Assembly (NCBI RefSeq): GCF_003003285.1
Contig: NZ_PVTP01000003.1
Span: forward strand, 62,001-126,000
Length of the DNA: 64,000 nt
Source: Yoonia maritima
GTDB lineage: Bacteria; Pseudomonadota; Alphaproteobacteria; Rhodobacterales; Rhodobacteraceae
Direction: 5' to 3'
The position numbers and the translations under genes are program-made. Below, one piece after another: positions 28,385 to 36,754 of the stretch (position 1 is the first letter of the stretch; every line of letters starts with the position of its first letter). The notes under the pieces are model-generated. The model did no database searches. It was not told the DNA's origin and was given only the letters and a program-made list of their open reading frames with translations.

Positions 28385-28458
28385 GCGGGTATGGTGAAAA
28401 GGTATCACGAAAGCTTCCCAAGCTTCAGTTACGAGTTCGATTCTCGTTACCCGCTCCA
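28385..28458 (+). tRNA. tRNA-Gly (anticodon CCC)
   Basis: A complete cloverleaf: acceptor GCGGGTA / TACCCGC, D-stem GTGA / TCAC, anticodon loop TTCCCAA with CCC at its centre, T-stem ACGAG / CTCGT with loop TTCGATT, discriminator T and encoded CCA (28456-28458). The anticodon stem has four pairs plus one A/C mismatch at its outer end. It decodes GGG codons. The ridA start lies only 26 bases downstream with no terminator between. Confidence 0.96.
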
Positions 28459-28484
28459 TGTTTTCCAACAGCAAAGAGGCCCCG

Positions 28485-28835
28485 ATGCCCGAAATTACCC
28501 GTAAGCACACAAACGCCCGGATGAGCCAAATGGTGATCCATAATGGGATTGCATATTTAGCCGGACAGGTCGGTATTGCCGGCGCATCTGTCACCGATCA
28601 AACCAATGATATTCTGTCCAAGATCGACGCCCTTCTGGCCGAGGCTGGCACTGACAAAACTAACATCCTAACAGCTCAAGTATGGGTGTCAGACATCGTC
28701 AATGAGTTCGCGGAAATGAACGCAGCTTGGGATGCTTGGGTACCCCAAGGACACGCCCCTGCCCGCTGGACTGGCGAAGCAAAACTTGCCACGCCAGACT
28801 ACAACGTTGAAATTATCGTAACTGCAGCGATTTAA
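28485..28835 (+). CDS. ridA: RidA-family enamine/imine deaminase
   Basis: A 116-aa cytosolic trimeric protein that hydrolyses reactive enamine/imine intermediates (2-aminoacrylate) from PLP enzymes. HNGIAYLAGQVG near the N-terminus, the TDQTNDILSKIDALLAEAG helix and the active-site Arg in the APARW segment fit the family (RutC/RidA-like subgroup). Start ATG 28485 follows AAGAGG; the frame is also open from the ATG at 28458 that overlaps the tRNA CCA end. No terminator separates it from tRNA-Gly. A GGTGGATC hairpin follows the stop. Confidence 0.93.
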   Translation: MPEITRKHTNARMSQMVIHNGIAYLAGQVGIAGASVTDQTNDILSKIDALLAEAGTDKTNILTAQVWVSDIVNEFAEMNAAWDAWVPQGHAPARWTGEAKLATPDYNVEIIVTAAI

Positions 28836-28840
28836 CGTAG

Positions 28841-28858
28841 GGTGGATCCAGATCCACC
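28841..28858. terminator. Hairpin between convergent ridA and prepilin-peptidase-like genes
   Basis: Perfect inverted repeat GGTGGATC / GATCCACC around a 2-base centre, five bases after the ridA stop and touching the stop of the convergent gene. The stem is strong but there is no T-run. The motif resembles short GGTGGAT-type repeats seen between genes in this group (from memory). Confidence 0.5.
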
Positions 28859-29316
28859 TATACCGCAAACATACCCAGTAAGCCTGCCACAGCGATTGGC
28901 AGGCTCATTGGCAAAATCTGCCGTGATAGCACTGCCCACTTACTGTCGTCTGATCCAATTGCCTTGCGGACCATGATAACAATCGGGAACAGCACAAAAA
29001 CAGACCCGACAAACCCAAAGATCGCGTAAAACGCGCTGGACGTTGGTACAATTAAAGCTGTGCCAGCCATTAGCTTAACAGCACCTGCACCGATACCGCC
29101 CGCTGCGAAAAGGCCAATCCCAAGCAGAAAAACGATCACCCCCTGCATAAGTTGCCATGTAAATGCCGACGGCGTTTCTGATGCCCCGACCTGCACGATG
29201 AACAGGACCAAAGGCAAAAGTGTTAGCCAGTTTGGCATACGCGCAGTACGTACATCAATCATGACCGCAACAATCAAAATTGCCGACATCACATATGGAA
29301 CATATTGGGTAATCAT
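28858..29316 (-). CDS. A24-type prepilin peptidase-like protein, second catalytic Asp missing
   Basis: A 152-aa protein with about five membrane segments, the size of CpaA/TadV-type mini prepilin peptidases, which cleave Flp-pilin leaders at the inner membrane. The first aspartate motif is intact (VMIDVRTARMPNWLT, Asp21). At the second motif, where the family has G-x-G-D-x-K-L, the sequence reads GIGAGAVKLMAG: Ala79 (codon GCT) stands where Asp is required. No other Tad/Flp genes are nearby. It is therefore either inactive, or an A24-like protein with another role. Confidence 0.85.
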   Translation of the reverse strand: MITQYVPYVMSAILIVAVMIDVRTARMPNWLTLLPLVLFIVQVGASETPSAFTWQLMQGVIVFLLGIGLFAAGGIGAGAVKLMAGTALIVPTSSAFYAIFGFVGSVFVLFPIVIMVRKAIGSDDSKWAVLSRQILPMSLPIAVAGLLGMFAV

Positions 29317-29352
29317 CGCGTTACTTTCGTTATTCGGTTACCCAGCTTTGCG

Positions 29353-30951
29353 CTAAACACCGTTCTTTTGCAAGAAACTCACAAGCGCAGCCGTTGATCC
29401 GTCTTTACCATCTGTGCCTTGTGTCCCTTCGACAACAGGCTGCAACGCCGTGGCAAGCTCTTTCCCAAGCTCAACGCCCCATTGATCATAAGAGTTGATC
29501 CCCAAAACAACGCCTTCAACGAAAACACGGTGTTCATACAGCGCGATAATCTGCCCCAACATAAACGGGTCAAGCTGCGGATAGGCGATTGTGACGGACG
29601 GGCGGTTGCCGGGAAACACGCGATGCTTCGCTTGACGTTCGAGCTCGGCACCCTCAAACTTATCTGCGACTTTACCGCGTGCTTCGTCCAAATCACGGCC
29701 GCGCATCAATGCTTCGGACTGCGCCAAGCAGTTTGCGACAAGCAACTGGTGCTGATGGTGTAGATCATCCTCATGACCACGCGCCGCGACAAGGAACTCG
29801 CAAGGTATGACGCGCGTACCTTGGTGGATCAACTGATAGAAAGCATGCTGGCCATTCGTGCCGGGTTCGCCCCACACAACGGGGCCTGAATTTACATCCA
29901 AATCAGCACCATCCATGCTGACCCCTTTGCCGTTACTCTCCATTTCCAACTGTTGAAGGTAGGCAGGTAAACGACTGAGAAGATTATCATAAGGCAGAAC
30001 GGAACGTGTTGAGTACCCGCAAATCTGATTGTGCCAAATGCCAACCAACGCGAGCAAAGCCGGTACGTTTTCATCCCACGCAGCTGATTTGAAATGTACG
30101 TCCATCGCCTGGCCGCCGCGTAAGAACGCGCGAAAGGCATCACCACCAACCGCAATCATGAGCGAAAGACCAATCGGCCCCCACATTGAATAGCGGCCGC
30201 CGACCCAATCCTCAAAACCAAAGACACGGCTTGGATCAATCCCAAACGCGGCGGTCTTGTCTTCGGCCGTGGACAATGCAGCAAACTGCGCGCCTGTGTC
30301 AGTCACAGATTGCCCCATCCATGCCTGCGCCGTGCGCGCGTTTGTCATGGTTTCAATGGTTGTAAAAGTCTTAGACGCAACGATAACGAGCGTCGTGGCC
30401 GGATCACATTGGCGCAAAACACCCGCAATATCTGCCGGATCGACATTGCTTACAAAATGGCAACGCGGTCCATCGTGATACGGCGCCAGCGCCTTAACCG
30501 CCATAGCAGGCCCCAGATCAGAGCCACCGATACCAATGTTAATCACATCAGTGATCTTACCACCCTGCCCGGCAAAGCTACCGTCACGCACGGATGTGGC
30601 AAATTCGGACATACGATCAAGCGTGCTTAATATCTCGGGCATCACGTCGGCGCCATCAACGGTGATAGGCCCGCCATCAAGGTTGCGCAGCGCTGTATGC
30701 AACACCGCCCGGCCTTCGGTTTCATTTATCGGTGCGCCAGCAAACATCGCGTCGCGTTTGTCCGCGACCCCGGCGTCATCCAACAGCTTGACCAACAGCG
30801 CGCGCCCCGTCGCATCAATGTTCGTCTTGGCATAGTCAAACAGCATATCGCCGGCTTGCGCAGAAAAATCGCGTGCACGCGACGCGTCAACCAAGGTCTC
30901 AAACCGGCGATCTGCAACAGTATTATGGTGCGTTTTAAGTTCGTTCCACAT
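29353..30951 (-). CDS. pgi: Glucose-6-phosphate isomerase
   Basis: A 532-aa cytosolic enzyme interconverting glucose-6-phosphate and fructose-6-phosphate. Family signatures seen: [42 protein letters not shown] (active-site region), and the C-terminal block [14 protein letters not shown]. It is the last gene of the zwf-pgl-pgi operon, starting one base after the pgl stop. In an Entner-Doudoroff organism it mainly returns fructose-6-phosphate to the oxidative branch. Confidence 0.97.
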   Translation of the reverse strand: MWNELKTHHNTVADRRFETLVDASRARDFSAQAGDMLFDYAKTNIDATGRALLVKLLDDAGVADKRDAMFAGAPINETEGRAVLHTALRNLDGGPITVDGADVMPEILSTLDRMSEFATSVRDGSFAGQGGKITDVINIGIGGSDLGPAMAVKALAPYHDGPRCHFVSNVDPADIAGVLRQCDPATTLVIVASKTFTTIETMTNARTAQAWMGQSVTDTGAQFAALSTAEDKTAAFGIDPSRVFGFEDWVGGRYSMWGPIGLSLMIAVGGDAFRAFLRGGQAMDVHFKSAAWDENVPALLALVGIWHNQICGYSTRSVLPYDNLLSRLPAYLQQLEMESNGKGVSMDGADLDVNSGPVVWGEPGTNGQHAFYQLIHQGTRVIPCEFLVAARGHEDDLHHQHQLLVANCLAQSEALMRGRDLDEARGKVADKFEGAELERQAKHRVFPGNRPSVTIAYPQLDPFMLGQIIALYEHRVFVEGVVLGINSYDQWGVELGKELATALQPVVEGTQGTDGKDGSTAALVSFLQKNGV

Positions 30952-30952
30952 G

Positions 30953-31624
30953 TTATTTCTCCGCCCAATGTACTGTTGCGCCGTTCAAGATCGCGGCAAC
31001 AGGCGCTTCGCTTGGTGTTAACTGCTGGGCACGTTCTAATGCCGCGCGTTTTTCCGTACCAACGATCACAATGTGCCGACTGATCGCCGCGTTCAAAACC
31101 GCCGCAGATAGTGTGATGCGCGGTTCTAGCGCGCCCGGTGCGCGCATGGCGACCAAACGGTCATCTCCGTTCAACGCTAAATCAAGCCGATCCGCCCCCG
31201 GAAAGATCGACGCCGTGTGCATGTCCGCGCCCATACCCAGCAGGCAAACGGAAATCGGCAGTGCCAAATCTAAGTCCGCAGCCAATTCAGGTAGCTTTTC
31301 TTCTGGCGTTTCTGCCTTCGCATAAAGCGGCATATACTGCGCTGCTGCCGCTCGGTCGACCAGCAGGCGCTGACGCAAAAGCCGTGTGTTCGAGCGTTCG
31401 GAATCTTCAGGCACCCAACGTTCATCAGTCAGCATCACATGCACTCGCGACCAGTCCAGATCAACACTGCACAAGCTGTCAAATATCGGCCCCGGTGTCG
31501 TTCCACCCGGCACCGCAAGCGATGCGGTGTCATGTGTCAGTAGCGCATTCTTCAGCTCTCCGGCCAAAGTATCCGCCAAGTTCATCATCATCATTTCCGC
31601 ATCGGGATATTCAAGCAGCTTCAT
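30953..31624 (-). CDS. pgl: 6-phosphogluconolactonase
   Basis: A 223-aa DevB-type lactonase hydrolysing 6-phosphogluconolactone, the product of Zwf. Seen are [15 protein letters not shown] (phosphate-binding loop), [17 protein letters not shown] and [18 protein letters not shown] with catalytic His, plus [10 protein letters not shown] near the C-terminus. It lies 47 bases after zwf and one base before pgi, so the oxidative steps are co-transcribed. Confidence 0.96.
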   Translation of the reverse strand: MKLLEYPDAEMMMMNLADTLAGELKNALLTHDTASLAVPGGTTPGPIFDSLCSVDLDWSRVHVMLTDERWVPEDSERSNTRLLRQRLLVDRAAAAQYMPLYAKAETPEEKLPELAADLDLALPISVCLLGMGADMHTASIFPGADRLDLALNGDDRLVAMRAPGALEPRITLSAAVLNAAISRHIVIVGTEKRAALERAQQLTPSEAPVAAILNGATVHWAEK

Positions 31625-31671
31625 ATTGCAGCGCCTTTCATGTGATCAATTATTAGATTAAAATAGTAGCG

Positions 31672-33126
31672 TTATGCTTTGATTTCACGCCATCTTCTGC
31701 CGTCACGATGCATCATCGCCAATGCATCTTCGGGCCCAGCAGAGCCAGCATCATAAAGCTTCGGTACGTCATTGCGTGCTTCCCAGCCATTGATCAACGG
31801 ATCGGTCCAACGCCACGCAGCTTCTACCTCATCACCACGCATAAACAGTGTTTGGTTTCCGCGAATGACGTCCATGATCAAACGCTCGTAAGCGTCCGGC
31901 ACTTCTTCAGCATCCGGGCCAAGCGCGTCAGCAAAGGTCATGTCCAAAGGAACGTCAATCAAGCGCATGCCACCTGGGCCAGGCTCTTTGATGGTGACCT
32001 GCAAATCCATGCCCTCATTTGGCTGCAACCGGATCGACAGAATATTACGGTGACGTGCCTCGTCGCCTTCGAAAATCGAATGCCCAAGATCCTTAAACAC
32101 AACTGTAATTTCAGAAGATCGCGCTTTCATACGCTTCCCGGTCCGTAGATAAAACGGCACCCCTGCCCAACGCCAGTTCGCGATTTCGCATTTCATCGCG
32201 ATAAAGCTCTCAGTAAACGAGCGGGCATTTTCAGCATCTTCACGATAACTTGGGCCATTTGGTCCAGCGTCGTATTGTCCACGCACGATATGGTGCGGTT
32301 CAACTGGCTGCAACGCACGGATAACTTTTAGTTTTTCGTCACGAACCTCATCCGCGCCAAATTGGCTGGGGGGTTCCATCGCGATAAGGCATAGCAACTG
32401 CATTAGGTGGTTCTGCACCATGTCGCGCATCGCACCTGATTTATCGTAATATGCGCCGCGGCCACCGACGCCCACTGTCTCAGCTACTGTGACTTGGATA
32501 TGATCAACGTAGTGGTTGTTCCAAAGCGGCTCAAACAGCATATTACCAAAGCGCACGGCCATCAGGTTTTGAACCGTTTCTTTACCAAGATAATGATCAA
32601 TTCGGTAGATTTGGCTTTCATCGAAGTGTGTCGCCAAAGTCTCGTTCAGTGCACGTGCTGTTTCAAGATCGCGACCAAACGGTTTTTCGACAACAATCCG
32701 GCTTTGCTCGTTTGCAATGTTATTTGTGTGTAGACGTTCGGCCAAATCACCAAACAGCGATGGCGCGACTGAGAAATAGAATGCCTGAACAACATCTTTT
32801 CGAACGATTTCCGCAAGCTTCGCCCAGCCACCGTCGCCTTTGGCGTCAATTGCAACGTAATCAAGGGTTTCAATGAAAGCATCCAAGCCTTTGGAATCTT
32901 TCTTTTCTTCACCGCCGAATTCCGCAACTGCATCCGCAATCATCTGGCGGTATCCTGCTTGATCAAGATCAGAACGGGCTGCACCGATAATACGTGATCC
33001 TTCTGGCATTTGCCCCGAACGGAACCGACGGAACAGACCGGGTAGAATTTTACGGCGAGCCAAGTCACCGGTCCCGCCAAAAATGACAAGATCAAAAGTT
33101 TCGACGGGAATGACGCGAGAAACCAT
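31672..33126 (-). CDS. zwf: Glucose-6-phosphate 1-dehydrogenase
   Basis: A 484-aa enzyme oxidising glucose-6-phosphate to the lactone with NADP+ or NAD+, first step of the oxidative pentose-phosphate and Entner-Doudoroff routes. Nucleotide motif IFGGTGDLARRKILPGLF at the N-terminus and active-site RIDHYLGKETVQN are intact. It is first gene of zwf-pgl-pgi. A LacI-type palindrome and a plausible promoter lie just upstream (33151-33198), indicating sugar-responsive repression. Glucokinase supplying its substrate is at 15725. Confidence 0.97.
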   Translation of the reverse strand: MVSRVIPVETFDLVIFGGTGDLARRKILPGLFRRFRSGQMPEGSRIIGAARSDLDQAGYRQMIADAVAEFGGEEKKDSKGLDAFIETLDYVAIDAKGDGGWAKLAEIVRKDVVQAFYFSVAPSLFGDLAERLHTNNIANEQSRIVVEKPFGRDLETARALNETLATHFDESQIYRIDHYLGKETVQNLMAVRFGNMLFEPLWNNHYVDHIQVTVAETVGVGGRGAYYDKSGAMRDMVQNHLMQLLCLIAMEPPSQFGADEVRDEKLKVIRALQPVEPHHIVRGQYDAGPNGPSYREDAENARSFTESFIAMKCEIANWRWAGVPFYLRTGKRMKARSSEITVVFKDLGHSIFEGDEARHRNILSIRLQPNEGMDLQVTIKEPGPGGMRLIDVPLDMTFADALGPDAEEVPDAYERLIMDVIRGNQTLFMRGDEVEAAWRWTDPLINGWEARNDVPKLYDAGSAGPEDALAMMHRDGRRWREIKA

Positions 33127-33150
33127 AGCTTACTCCGCTTAGTTTAGGTA

Positions 33151-33164
33151 CGTTAGCGCTAACG
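33151..33164. promoter_or_regulatory. LacI-family operator upstream of zwf
   Basis: CGTTAGCGCTAACG, a perfect 14-bp palindrome with the LacI-family central CG, 24 bases before the zwf start. It sits about 5 bases downstream of the -10 proposed below, i.e. over the predicted transcription start. The half-site (TTAGCG) differs from the aglE palindrome (AAAGCG), so a different LacI-type regulator, not encoded next to it, is likely. Confidence 0.75.
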
Positions 33165-33169
33165 CCGCG

Positions 33170-33198
33170 TATCTAACCCGCGCAGCTAGGCAAGTCTA
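33170..33198 (-). promoter_or_regulatory. Probable zwf promoter
   Basis: On the minus strand, -35 TAGACT (33193-33198), 17-base spacer, -10 TAGATA (33170-33175). The fit to sigma-70 consensus is moderate, supported by the position of the operator immediately downstream. Confidence 0.5.
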
Positions 33199-33211
33199 GC
33201 ACCAGATAGCG

Positions 33212-33799
33212 CTAAGCTTCTAGTTCTGCATCCCAATAAAGGAAATCGACCCAACTTTCATGCAAATGATTTGGCGGAAACTTGCGCCCCACATTATGAA
33301 GCTGTTCAGTTACAGGCTGACGTGGCGGTTTTCGCAAACTCATCCCACATTGTTTGAGCGACTTTGACCCTTTGCGCAAATTACATGGTGAACAGGCGGC
33401 CACAACGTTTTCCCAGCTTGTAACCCCACCCGCAGCACGCGGAACAACGTGATCGAACGTCAAATCACCTTTTGCACCACAATACTGACAGCAAAACGAA
33501 TCTCTTAAAAACAAATTGAATCGTGTGAACGCGACCTGTTTCCGCGGTTTCACAAAATCTTTCAGGACGACAACACTTGGGATTCGGATTTTTGTCGTTG
33601 GGCTATGAACGTATTCGTCGTATTCACTGACGATATCCACCCGATCCAACCAAGCTGCCTTGATCGCGTCTTGCCAAGGCCATAGTGACAACGGGTAGTA
33701 TGACAACGGACGATAATCCGCGTTCAACACCAAAGCTGGATATTGCTTTAGCGCCGCGGGTTCACGTACGAAATCAATTCGAAATTCTGCCTGCGTCAT
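33212..33799 (-). CDS. HNH endonuclease family protein
   Basis: A 195-aa protein with an N-terminal region of about 90 residues (ALVLNADYRPLSYYPLSLWP) characteristic of a widespread bacterial HNH subfamily, followed by the zinc-stabilised HNH domain: CQYCG, LTFDHVVPRAAGG, WENVVAAC and CNLRKG. The DHVVPR His and the terminal Asn are the predicted metal/catalytic residues. The family is nearly universal in Rhodobacterales as a stand-alone gene and its biological substrate is not established. No methylase or restriction partner is adjacent. Confidence 0.93.
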   Translation of the reverse strand: MTQAEFRIDFVREPAALKQYPALVLNADYRPLSYYPLSLWPWQDAIKAAWLDRVDIVSEYDEYVHSPTTKIRIPSVVVLKDFVKPRKQVAFTRFNLFLRDSFCCQYCGAKGDLTFDHVVPRAAGGVTSWENVVAACSPCNLRKGSKSLKQCGMSLRKPPRQPVTEQLHNVGRKFPPNHLHESWVDFLYWDAELEA

Positions 33800-33937
33800 A
33801 TCTTAATTCCCACACCACGAAGTGCGGGAACTGTGCAAAGCGGCGTTCCCGCAGTCCTCTTAATTAAGGACTATATATCGCGTCAGAAATGTGACAACCC
33901 CCAGCATCTACCGGAAATTGTACAAAATATAGGCGAA

Positions 33938-34660
33938 CTAGGCGGCTTTAGGCCACCCACGCATGATGACACGTGCCCGCCCCTCGGACTTGGCGCGATC
34001 CAAGGCGCGTTCTGCAAAGCGCAAAAGCGTTTCGATAGAAGGCTTACCTCTGACGACAACAGCACCAACAGAAATTGTCGCTTCGAGAATCTGCCCACCC
34101 GAGCACACTTGAATACCGTCTTTCAATCGGTCTGCGATTTCCCTCGCGATCTCGGCGGGTACGCCGGGCAGGTAAATTGCGATTGACGCCCCATCAAGAC
34201 GGCCCACAACATCTGTTTCGCGCGTCAATTCACGGCATCGCTGCGCAAGCGCCATAAGACACACGCCCCCCGCGCCGCGCCCATGGTTACTGTTCATCGC
34301 ACCAAGATGATCAATATCGAGAACAAGCAGCACGCCATTTTGCGAAACGAGGCGCCCAGCTGCTTCACAAAATGCCTTACGGTTCCAAACACCTGTCAGA
34401 GGGTCGGCAGAACCTACGGCCTGCACCTTGCTTTGAAGCGACTTAACCTTACGCAACACAACAACGAAAAACGTCCCAAACAAAACACCAAAAACTGAAA
34501 CCAATACAGCTTGGGCATACGTTTCCAGCCCAATCTTGCCAAGCAATACACGCTGCGACATCGTCAGACCGATAAACACCGCAGCAAATATTGGCATCCG
34601 CAATACCCATCCAAGCACCGAATTCGGGGCGAGCGTGTTAATCACCTGCGGATGAAACAT
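33938..34660 (-). CDS. Degenerate GGDEF-domain membrane protein
   Basis: A 240-aa protein with two N-terminal membrane segments (about residues 18-38 and 50-70) and a C-terminal GGDEF fold (about 82-235). DPLTGVWNRKAF and the metal-site LDIDHLG are conserved, but at the position of the GGDEF signature the sequence reads GRLDGASIAIYLPG: LDGAS (155-159) replaces GGDEF. The canonical GD in the helix after it is also lost. It cannot be a normal diguanylate cyclase; a GTP- or partner-binding sensor role is possible. No EAL domain is present. Confidence 0.88.
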   Translation of the reverse strand: MFHPQVINTLAPNSVLGWVLRMPIFAAVFIGLTMSQRVLLGKIGLETYAQAVLVSVFGVLFGTFFVVVLRKVKSLQSKVQAVGSADPLTGVWNRKAFCEAAGRLVSQNGVLLVLDIDHLGAMNSNHGRGAGGVCLMALAQRCRELTRETDVVGRLDGASIAIYLPGVPAEIAREIADRLKDGIQVCSGGQILEATISVGAVVVRGKPSIETLLRFAERALDRAKSEGRARVIMRGWPKAA

Positions 34661-34740
34661 ATATCAAAGCCTTTTTGACGCGGTCACATGCAATGTTGTT
34701 GCACATGACCGGTAACGGCTTCGTTAACGGAACCGGTTTT

Positions 34741-35409
34741 CTAACCCATTCCGAACCGATCGCGCATAAATGCCAACGCAACTTGCAAACCATCCGGCGC
34801 GATTCCGTGGCCAGTACCCTTCATAATATGGGCAAAAACCTCTTTCCAACCAGCGCCCTGCAAGGCTTCTGCAGCTTGAGGAAGCGACTGCGGCGGTACG
34901 ACATCGTCTTCGTCGCCATGAATCAGCAAAACGGGCGGACGACACTTCGCCTCGTCTTCGAGCAGTTCAGGATCCAACAATCGACCCGAAAATGCGACGA
35001 TTCCCGCAACGGAATCTTCGCGGCGCGGCACCACGTGCAATGCCATCATGGTGCCTTGCGAAAACCCCAGAACGATTACTTGTTCGGGCAATAGATCTTC
35101 GTCGACCATGACACCATCTAAGAACGCATCCAAATCTGCGGCTGCCCGCTCTAGCCCTGCGCGGCTTTCTTCTTCGGACGAACCGTCGATCCATGGGATT
35201 GGAAACCACTGAAACCCCATTGGGGAACCTGCGCAATCTTCTGGTGCATCGGGCGCGATAAACAAGGTATCGGGCATATGTTCACTTAGCGGATCGGCAA
35301 GGCCGATCAGGTCAGCAGCGTTCGCACCGTATCCGTGCAGGAACACCACACAAGATCGTATTTCGCCCGAAATTGGCTCGCGCCGCTGCGCATCGAGTGC
35401 CCGTGTCAT
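34741..35409 (-). CDS. Alpha/beta-hydrolase (phospholipase/carboxylesterase family)
   Basis: A 222-aa esterase of the acyl-protein-thioesterase/carboxylesterase family, cytosolic. Oxyanion and nucleophile motifs are clear: VVFLHGYGANAADL, VLGFSQGTMMAL (catalytic Ser), LLIHGDEDDVVP (Asp) and GTGHGIAPDGL (His). The start overlaps the stop of the glycosylase gene by ATGA (35406-35409); the frame is open further upstream but has no support. It is the last gene of a cbiD-cobK-glycosylase-esterase run. The substrate is unknown. Confidence 0.93.
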   Translation of the reverse strand: MTRALDAQRREPISGEIRSCVVFLHGYGANAADLIGLADPLSEHMPDTLFIAPDAPEDCAGSPMGFQWFPIPWIDGSSEEESRAGLERAAADLDAFLDGVMVDEDLLPEQVIVLGFSQGTMMALHVVPRREDSVAGIVAFSGRLLDPELLEDEAKCRPPVLLIHGDEDDVVPPQSLPQAAEALQGAGWKEVFAHIMKGTGHGIAPDGLQVALAFMRDRFGMG

Positions 35410-36035
35410 CTGATACCTTCCCGTTGTTTGCTTTGTTTGTAGTAGGCCCACATGATCCGCGCTGCAACCGATCGCCAAGGCGACCAATCGCGCGCCATTT
35501 CTCGTAATGCGCGGTCTTTGGGGCGTTCATCCAGTTCAAATATAAGCTTGGCGGCTTCCTGAAGCGCCAAATCTCCCGGCGCAAACACGTCTGCCCGGCC
35601 CAGTGAAAACATCGCATAGATTTCAGCGGTCCAAACACCAATGCCAGAAACCGCAGTCAGTGTCTTCACCACATCATCTGTCGGCAGCAGGCGCAGTGCG
35701 TCAAAATCAATTCCTGCATCTGCCAAAGCTTTAGCGTATTTTGCTTTCTGACGACTGAGCCCCAATGACCGTAAATCATCACCAGAAGCGCGTGTAATCA
35801 CATCCGGGGAAATCATCCCCGCACCTTGAAGCCGCCCCCAAATCGCATTCGCCGATGCCACGCTGACCTGCTGGCTGACAATCGCGTTTAACAATTCAGC
35901 AAAGCCATCCGGCTTGCGGCGTAGCGGCAATGGCGGCAGCCCCCGCATCGCGCGCCCAAAACGTGGCTCATGCTGACACAGCCATTCCGCGCCCTCTGCA
36001 ACGCAATCCAGAGACATGATAACCCGGTCGTTCAT
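35406..36035 (-). CDS. DNA-3-methyladenine glycosylase II (AlkA family, HhH-GPD)
   Basis: A 209-aa base-excision glycosylase removing alkylated purines. The helix-hairpin-helix region LTAVSGIGVWTAEIYAMF and the catalytic Asp in FAPGDLALQ fit the AlkA/HhH-GPD family; AIVSQQVSVASANAIW is the typical N-terminal helix. I start at ATG 36035, which overlaps the cobK stop by ATGA; ATG 36050 is possible. Translational coupling to cobalamin genes is unexpected and probably reflects simple operon packing. Ada, the other alkylation-repair gene, is at 48238. Confidence 0.92.
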   Translation of the reverse strand: MNDRVIMSLDCVAEGAEWLCQHEPRFGRAMRGLPPLPLRRKPDGFAELLNAIVSQQVSVASANAIWGRLQGAGMISPDVITRASGDDLRSLGLSRQKAKYAKALADAGIDFDALRLLPTDDVVKTLTAVSGIGVWTAEIYAMFSLGRADVFAPGDLALQEAAKLIFELDERPKDRALREMARDWSPWRSVAARIMWAYYKQSKQREGIR

Positions 36036-36754
36036 AACGCCCGCACCCATTTAAGGGCCGCATCAACAGTTTCGACAATTTGCCAGTTCCCACGCGGAGG
36101 TCGGGCGATCATCAACACCGGAATTCCCAAATGGTTTGCCGCAGTCAGCTTGGTTCGGCTTGCAGCCCCGCCGGCATTCTTGACTATCAAATAGTCGATC
36201 CCCAATTCCGAAAATAGCAATACTTCATCTTCGACAGAAAACGGCGGTCGCCCAACCAAAAATCGGCCACCTGAAAATGGAAACGGATCGTTTGGCGGAT
36301 CAATCTGACGGCAAATAAGTTCCCTACCCTTCAAATTTGCAAACCGGTCAAGCGTTTGACGACCAGTGCCTAAAAATACGGCGGACCCAATTGGCACATG
36401 ATCGACAGCGTCTTGTTCTGAATGTATCTCAATCCAGTTGTCTCCCGGTTCGGCTGACCATCCAGGACGCAGAAGCTGAAGATAAGGCATGTTTACCTGG
36501 CTGCAAATCTGGGCAGTGCGGGTTGTAATCCGATCCGCGAAAGGATGGGTCGCATCTAGAACGGCAGAAATAGAATGTCGCTCCAAGTATTCTTGAAACC
36601 CTTGTTTCCCTCCAAAACCCCCGACTCTCGTTGATAACGGTAGCGGATCTGGTGCACGTGTTGCGCCTGCCAAAGAGACGATCGCATTGGTCCCCGCCAA
36701 TGCCTCAGCTAGGCGGCGCGCCTGACTGGTTCCCCCTAAAATCAACACAGTCAT
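36032..36754 (-). CDS. cobK: Precorrin-6A reductase CobK/CbiJ
   Basis: A 240-aa NADPH-dependent reductase of the corrin ring (precorrin-6A to dihydro-6B level), cytosolic. N-terminal Rossmann start VLILGGTSQARRLAEAL, ATHPFADRIT, and the C-terminal DYLIVKNAGGAASRTKLTAA are family hallmarks. It overlaps both neighbours by ATGA (cbiD upstream, glycosylase downstream). Together with cbiD it supplies consecutive steps of ring C1-methylation and reduction. Confidence 0.95.
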   Translation of the reverse strand: MTVLILGGTSQARRLAEALAGTNAIVSLAGATRAPDPLPLSTRVGGFGGKQGFQEYLERHSISAVLDATHPFADRITTRTAQICSQVNMPYLQLLRPGWSAEPGDNWIEIHSEQDAVDHVPIGSAVFLGTGRQTLDRFANLKGRELICRQIDPPNDPFPFSGGRFLVGRPPFSVEDEVLLFSELGIDYLIVKNAGGAASRTKLTAANHLGIPVLMIARPPRGNWQIVETVDAALKWVRAL

